The notes under the pieces: generated by a model
Database searches by the model: none
What the model was told of the DNA's origin: nothing
Seen by the model: the letters and a program-made list of their open reading frames with translations, nothing else
In this document: piece after piece, positions 5,503 to 7,914 of the stretch
Numbering within the stretch: position 1 is the stretch's first letter
How the letters are laid out: every line of letters begins with the position of its first letter
Translations under genes and position numbers: made by a program
Assembly: GCA_001304015.1 (NCBI GenBank)
Contig: LJUY01000079.1
Location: forward strand, 1 to 7,914
Direction: 5' to 3'
From: a candidate division Zixibacteria bacterium SM23_81
GTDB taxonomy: Bacteria; SM23-81
Length of the DNA: 7,914 nucleotides

Positions 5503-7914
5503 ATGCCTGAAGAGATTAGAAAGAAGGCTGAACTCAAGATTTCGGGAATGACGTGCGCCACATGTGCCAGGACCATTGAAAAATCCCTTTTGCAGCTTGA
5601 GGACGTTTCCAAGGCTGAGGTACATCTTGGGAATGAAACTGCCTTTGTAGAGTATGATTCTGAAAAGGTGAAGCTTGCTGAACTTGAACAGGCGGTTGCA
5701 GATGCAGGTTATAGGGTGATCGATGAAAAGGTGAGCCTGAAAGTGGGAGGAATGACCTGTGCGACCTGTGTCAAGACGATTGAAAACTCCCTCAACAAAT
5801 TGGACGGAATCAGCAGCGTCGATGTGAATCTGAGCGCTGAGAGGGCATATGTGACCTACAACCCAAGAGCAATCACTGTGACTGACATGAAAAGGGCCAT
5901 TGAAGAAGCCGGCTATCAATATCTTGGAGCAGAGGGAGAGGAGGCTGAAGATTTAGAAAAAACGGTACGAGACAGAGAACTACGAGCAAAAATCAGCAGA
6001 GTGATTGTCGGATTTGCCATAGGCATTCCTCTCATGATTCTCAGCCATCTTCGCGTTACCTTACCATTTCCCATGTCCCATATGATGTTGGTGGTTTCGA
6101 CGCCAGCTTTTATTTATGTCAGTCACCCCATATTCAGGGCCGCCTATCGTTCTCTAAAAAATAACCATCTCAACATGGATGTCATGTACTCCCTGGGCAT
6201 CGGCGTTGCCTTTGTGGCCAGTCTTTTGGGCACCTTTGAGGTTGTCCTTTCCAAGGAGTTTTTATTCTATGAGACGGCGGTTCTTCTGGCCACATTTCTC
6301 ACCATGGGTCGATATTTGGAGGCCAGAGCTAAGGGAAAGACCTCCGATGCTATCAAGAAGTTGATGGGCTTGCGTCCCAAGACCGCGGTTGTTATCCGTG
6401 ATGATGCCGAGGTTGAGATCTTTATCGAGGACCTTCAAGTCGGCGACATCATCGTGGTCAAGCCAGGCGGGAGGATACCCGTAGATGGTCAGGTGGTTGC
6501 CGGTGAGAGTTACGTCGATGAGTCGATGATCACAGGCGAGCCCATCCCAACTTTGAAGCAGAGCGAGGATGATGTTGTGGGTGGAACTCTTAACACCAAC
6601 AGCGTCATCAAGTTCGCAGCGACGAAAATAGGTAAAGACACAGTTCTGTCTCAAATTATAAAACTGGTCCAAGAGGCTCAGGGATCAAAGCCGCCCATTC
6701 AAAGGATTGCCGATAGAGCAGTGAGTTATTTCATTCCCATCGTCTTGGCCATTGCGATTCTTGCTTTTGTGGTGTGGTACCTTGTCTTCGGCAATACCCT
6801 TCTTTTCGCCCTGACGGCCATGATTTCGGTTCTGGTCATCGCCTGCCCGTGCGCCCTCGGTCTGGCAACGCCCACCGCTGTCACGGTGGGTGTGGGTCGG
6901 GGGGCAGAGCTGGGAGTTCTCGTTAAAAATGGCGAAGCTCTAGAGATATCTGAAAAACTGACAACAATCGTATTTGACAAAACGGGAACTCTCACCAAGG
7001 GAAGGCCAGAGGTTACAGATGTCGTTGGCATTGGAATTGACGATGGAGTGCTTCTAAAGTTGGCAGCGAGCGTCGAGAAGAATTCGCAACATCCCCTGGC
7101 CGAGGCCATTGTGAAAAAGGCGGCTGAAAGGGATCTTGAGATTGAGGAAAGCAGAGGTTTCGATACTTTTGGTGGCAAGGGTGTCATAGCAAAAGTCGAT
7201 GGAAAAGAGGTGCTCGTAGGAAATAGAATGCTTTTTGAGGAAAGAAACATCACCTACGCCCGAGACGTCGAGGAGAAGGTCATTGGGCTCGAAAACGAGG
7301 GCAAAACGGCAATTTTGGTTGCCCTTGATCATAGCACATGTGGCATCATCGCCGTTGCCGACACAGTAAAGGAAACCTCACAGGATGCCGTTAAAGATCT
7401 CAAAAACATGAACCTTGACGTCGTCATGATCACTGGAGATAATGCCAGAACTGCACATGCCATCGCCCAGGAAATCGGGATCGAAAAGGTATTAGCCCAA
7501 GTTTTACCACAGGATAAGGCCGCCAATGTCAAGGAACTTCAAAGGAAAGGAGAGACAGTGGCCTTTGTGGGCGATGGCATCAACGATGCGCCAGCTCTGG
7601 CGCAAGCGGATGTGGGCATCGCCATCGGCAGTGGCACCGATGTGGCTATAGAAAGCGGTGAAATAGTGCTGATGAAAGATGATCCCATAGATGCTGTGGC
7701 CGCGGTGCAGTTGAGCAAGAAGGTCATATCACGGATAAAGCAGAATCTATTCTGGGCTTTTGCCTATAATACGGCCCTCATTCCAGTGGCTGCAGGCATC
7801 CTCTATCCATTCTTTGGGATTACCTTTCGACCAGAATTCGCCGGGCTTGCCATGGCCATGAGCTCCGTGACGGTGGTTACTCTTTCCCTGATGCTAAAAG
7901 GATATATTCCGCCC
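5503..7914 (+). CDS. copA: Cu(+)-exporting P1B-1-type ATPase CopA, 3' end outside the window
   Basis: A frame of 804 codons runs open to the window edge. The product pumps Cu(+) out of the cytoplasm using ATP. Two N-terminal heavy-metal-associated domains carry GMTCATC (C18/C21 and C86/C89), which receive copper from a chaperone. Membrane segments lie near 165-185, 192-210, 225-246, 256-275, 410-430, 433-460, 747-765 and 778-798. The transport residues of Cu(+) pumps are present: C448-P449-C450 in segment 6, Y755-N756 in segment 7, and M784 with S788 in segment 8. The actuator TGEP is at 344-347, the phosphorylated aspartate D492 is in DKTGT, the HP motif is at 530-531, and GDGINDAP is at 690-697. 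The pump core is complete; either only a few residues or a C-terminal metal-binding domain may be missing. The start at 5503 follows a modest AGAGAG six bases upstream. An in-frame ATG at 5464 lacks a binding site and would add 13 residues. From memory the protein closely resembles Archaeoglobus CopA. Confidence 0.96.
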   Translation, partial: MPEEIRKKAELKISGMTCATCARTIEKSLLQLEDVSKAEVHLGNETAFVEYDSEKVKLAELEQAVADAGYRVIDEKVSLKVGGMTCATCVKTIENSLNKLDGISSVDVNLSAERAYVTYNPRAITVTDMKRAIEEAGYQYLGAEGEEAEDLEKTVRDRELRAKISRVIVGFAIGIPLMILSHLRVTLPFPMSHMMLVVSTPAFIYVSHPIFRAAYRSLKNNHLNMDVMYSLGIGVAFVASLLGTFEVVLSKEFLFYETAVLLATFLTMGRYLEARAKGKTSDAIKKLMGLRPKTAVVIRDDAEVEIFIEDLQVGDIIVVKPGGRIPVDGQVVAGESYVDESMITGEPIPTLKQSEDDVVGGTLNTNSVIKFAATKIGKDTVLSQIIKLVQEAQGSKPPIQRIADRAVSYFIPIVLAIAILAFVVWYLVFGNTLLFALTAMISVLVIACPCALGLATPTAVTVGVGRGAELGVLVKNGEALEISEKLTTIVFDKTGTLTKGRPEVTDVVGIGIDDGVLLKLAASVEKNSQHPLAEAIVKKAAERDLEIEESRGFDTFGGKGVIAKVDGKEVLVGNRMLFEERNITYARDVEEKVIGLENEGKTAILVALDHSTCGIIAVADTVKETSQDAVKDLKNMNLDVVMITGDNARTAHAIAQEIGIEKVLAQVLPQDKAANVKELQRKGETVAFVGDGINDAPALAQADVGIAIGSGTDVAIESGEIVLMKDDPIDAVAAVQLSKKVISRIKQNLFWAFAYNTALIPVAAGILYPFFGITFRPEFAGLAMAMSSVTVVTLSLMLKGYIPP

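Noticed and set aside
5458-5919. A 153-codon minus-strand frame opposite the copA start
   Set aside because: It is antisense to two clear GMTCATC metal-binding domains and overlaps the copA start region; no independent evidence supports it.
6726-7253. A 175-codon minus-strand open frame within copA
   Set aside because: It is serine/proline/threonine-rich low-complexity reading opposite the CPC and DKTGT core of copA, with no supporting start signal.

Overview
The window looks like a piece of a bacterial chromosome, probably from the Bacteroidota/FCB side of the tree or one of the candidate phyla near it. The main clue is the C-terminal FQNYPNPFNP-type sorting domain on the second amidase (about residues 561-652). 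This domain is typical of type IX secretion (Por) cargo and is common in FCB-group and related uncultured phyla. Sigma70-like promoters, strong Shine-Dalgarno sites and a rho-independent terminator also fit a bacterium. Assignment to a specific phylum is inference.

Positions 1-5284 are read on the minus strand. In transcription order there is a secreted six-bladed TolB/WD40-like propeller lipoprotein-free protein (5175-4198). Ten bases later comes a secreted zinc N-acetylmuramoyl-L-alanine amidase with FN3, Rossmann-like and T9SS sorting domains (4187-2229). The two form an operon, with a promoter at 5256-5284 and a terminator at 2174-2204. Next is a second, paralogous amidase (2031-88) with its own near-consensus promoter (2088-2117); it carries a second FN3-like domain in place of the sorting domain. 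A possible further gene begins at the left edge (28-1) and leaves the window. This half is therefore a cell-envelope or secreted-enzyme locus: two peptidoglycan amidases of the same ancestry but with different C-terminal ends, plus a propeller protein.

Positions 5176-5502 are a divergent intergenic region. It holds the propeller-gene promoter, two unexplained inverted repeats, and a CsoR-type copper operator (5429-5447) in front of the right-hand gene.

Positions 5503-7914 are read on the plus strand and encode a nearly complete Cu(+)-exporting P1B-1 ATPase (CopA) with two N-terminal CxxC metal-binding domains. It is functionally unrelated to the amidase locus. Its sequence reminds me strongly of archaeal (Archaeoglobus-type) CopA. 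The reading frame is still open at the window edge.

I saw no tRNA, rRNA, CRISPR array, insertion sequence or phage gene. No clearly novel multi-gene system is visible. The points most worth checking are the duplicated amidases with their uncharacterised middle domain, the ambiguous start of the first amidase, the copper operator without a visible regulator gene, and the archaeal flavour of CopA.
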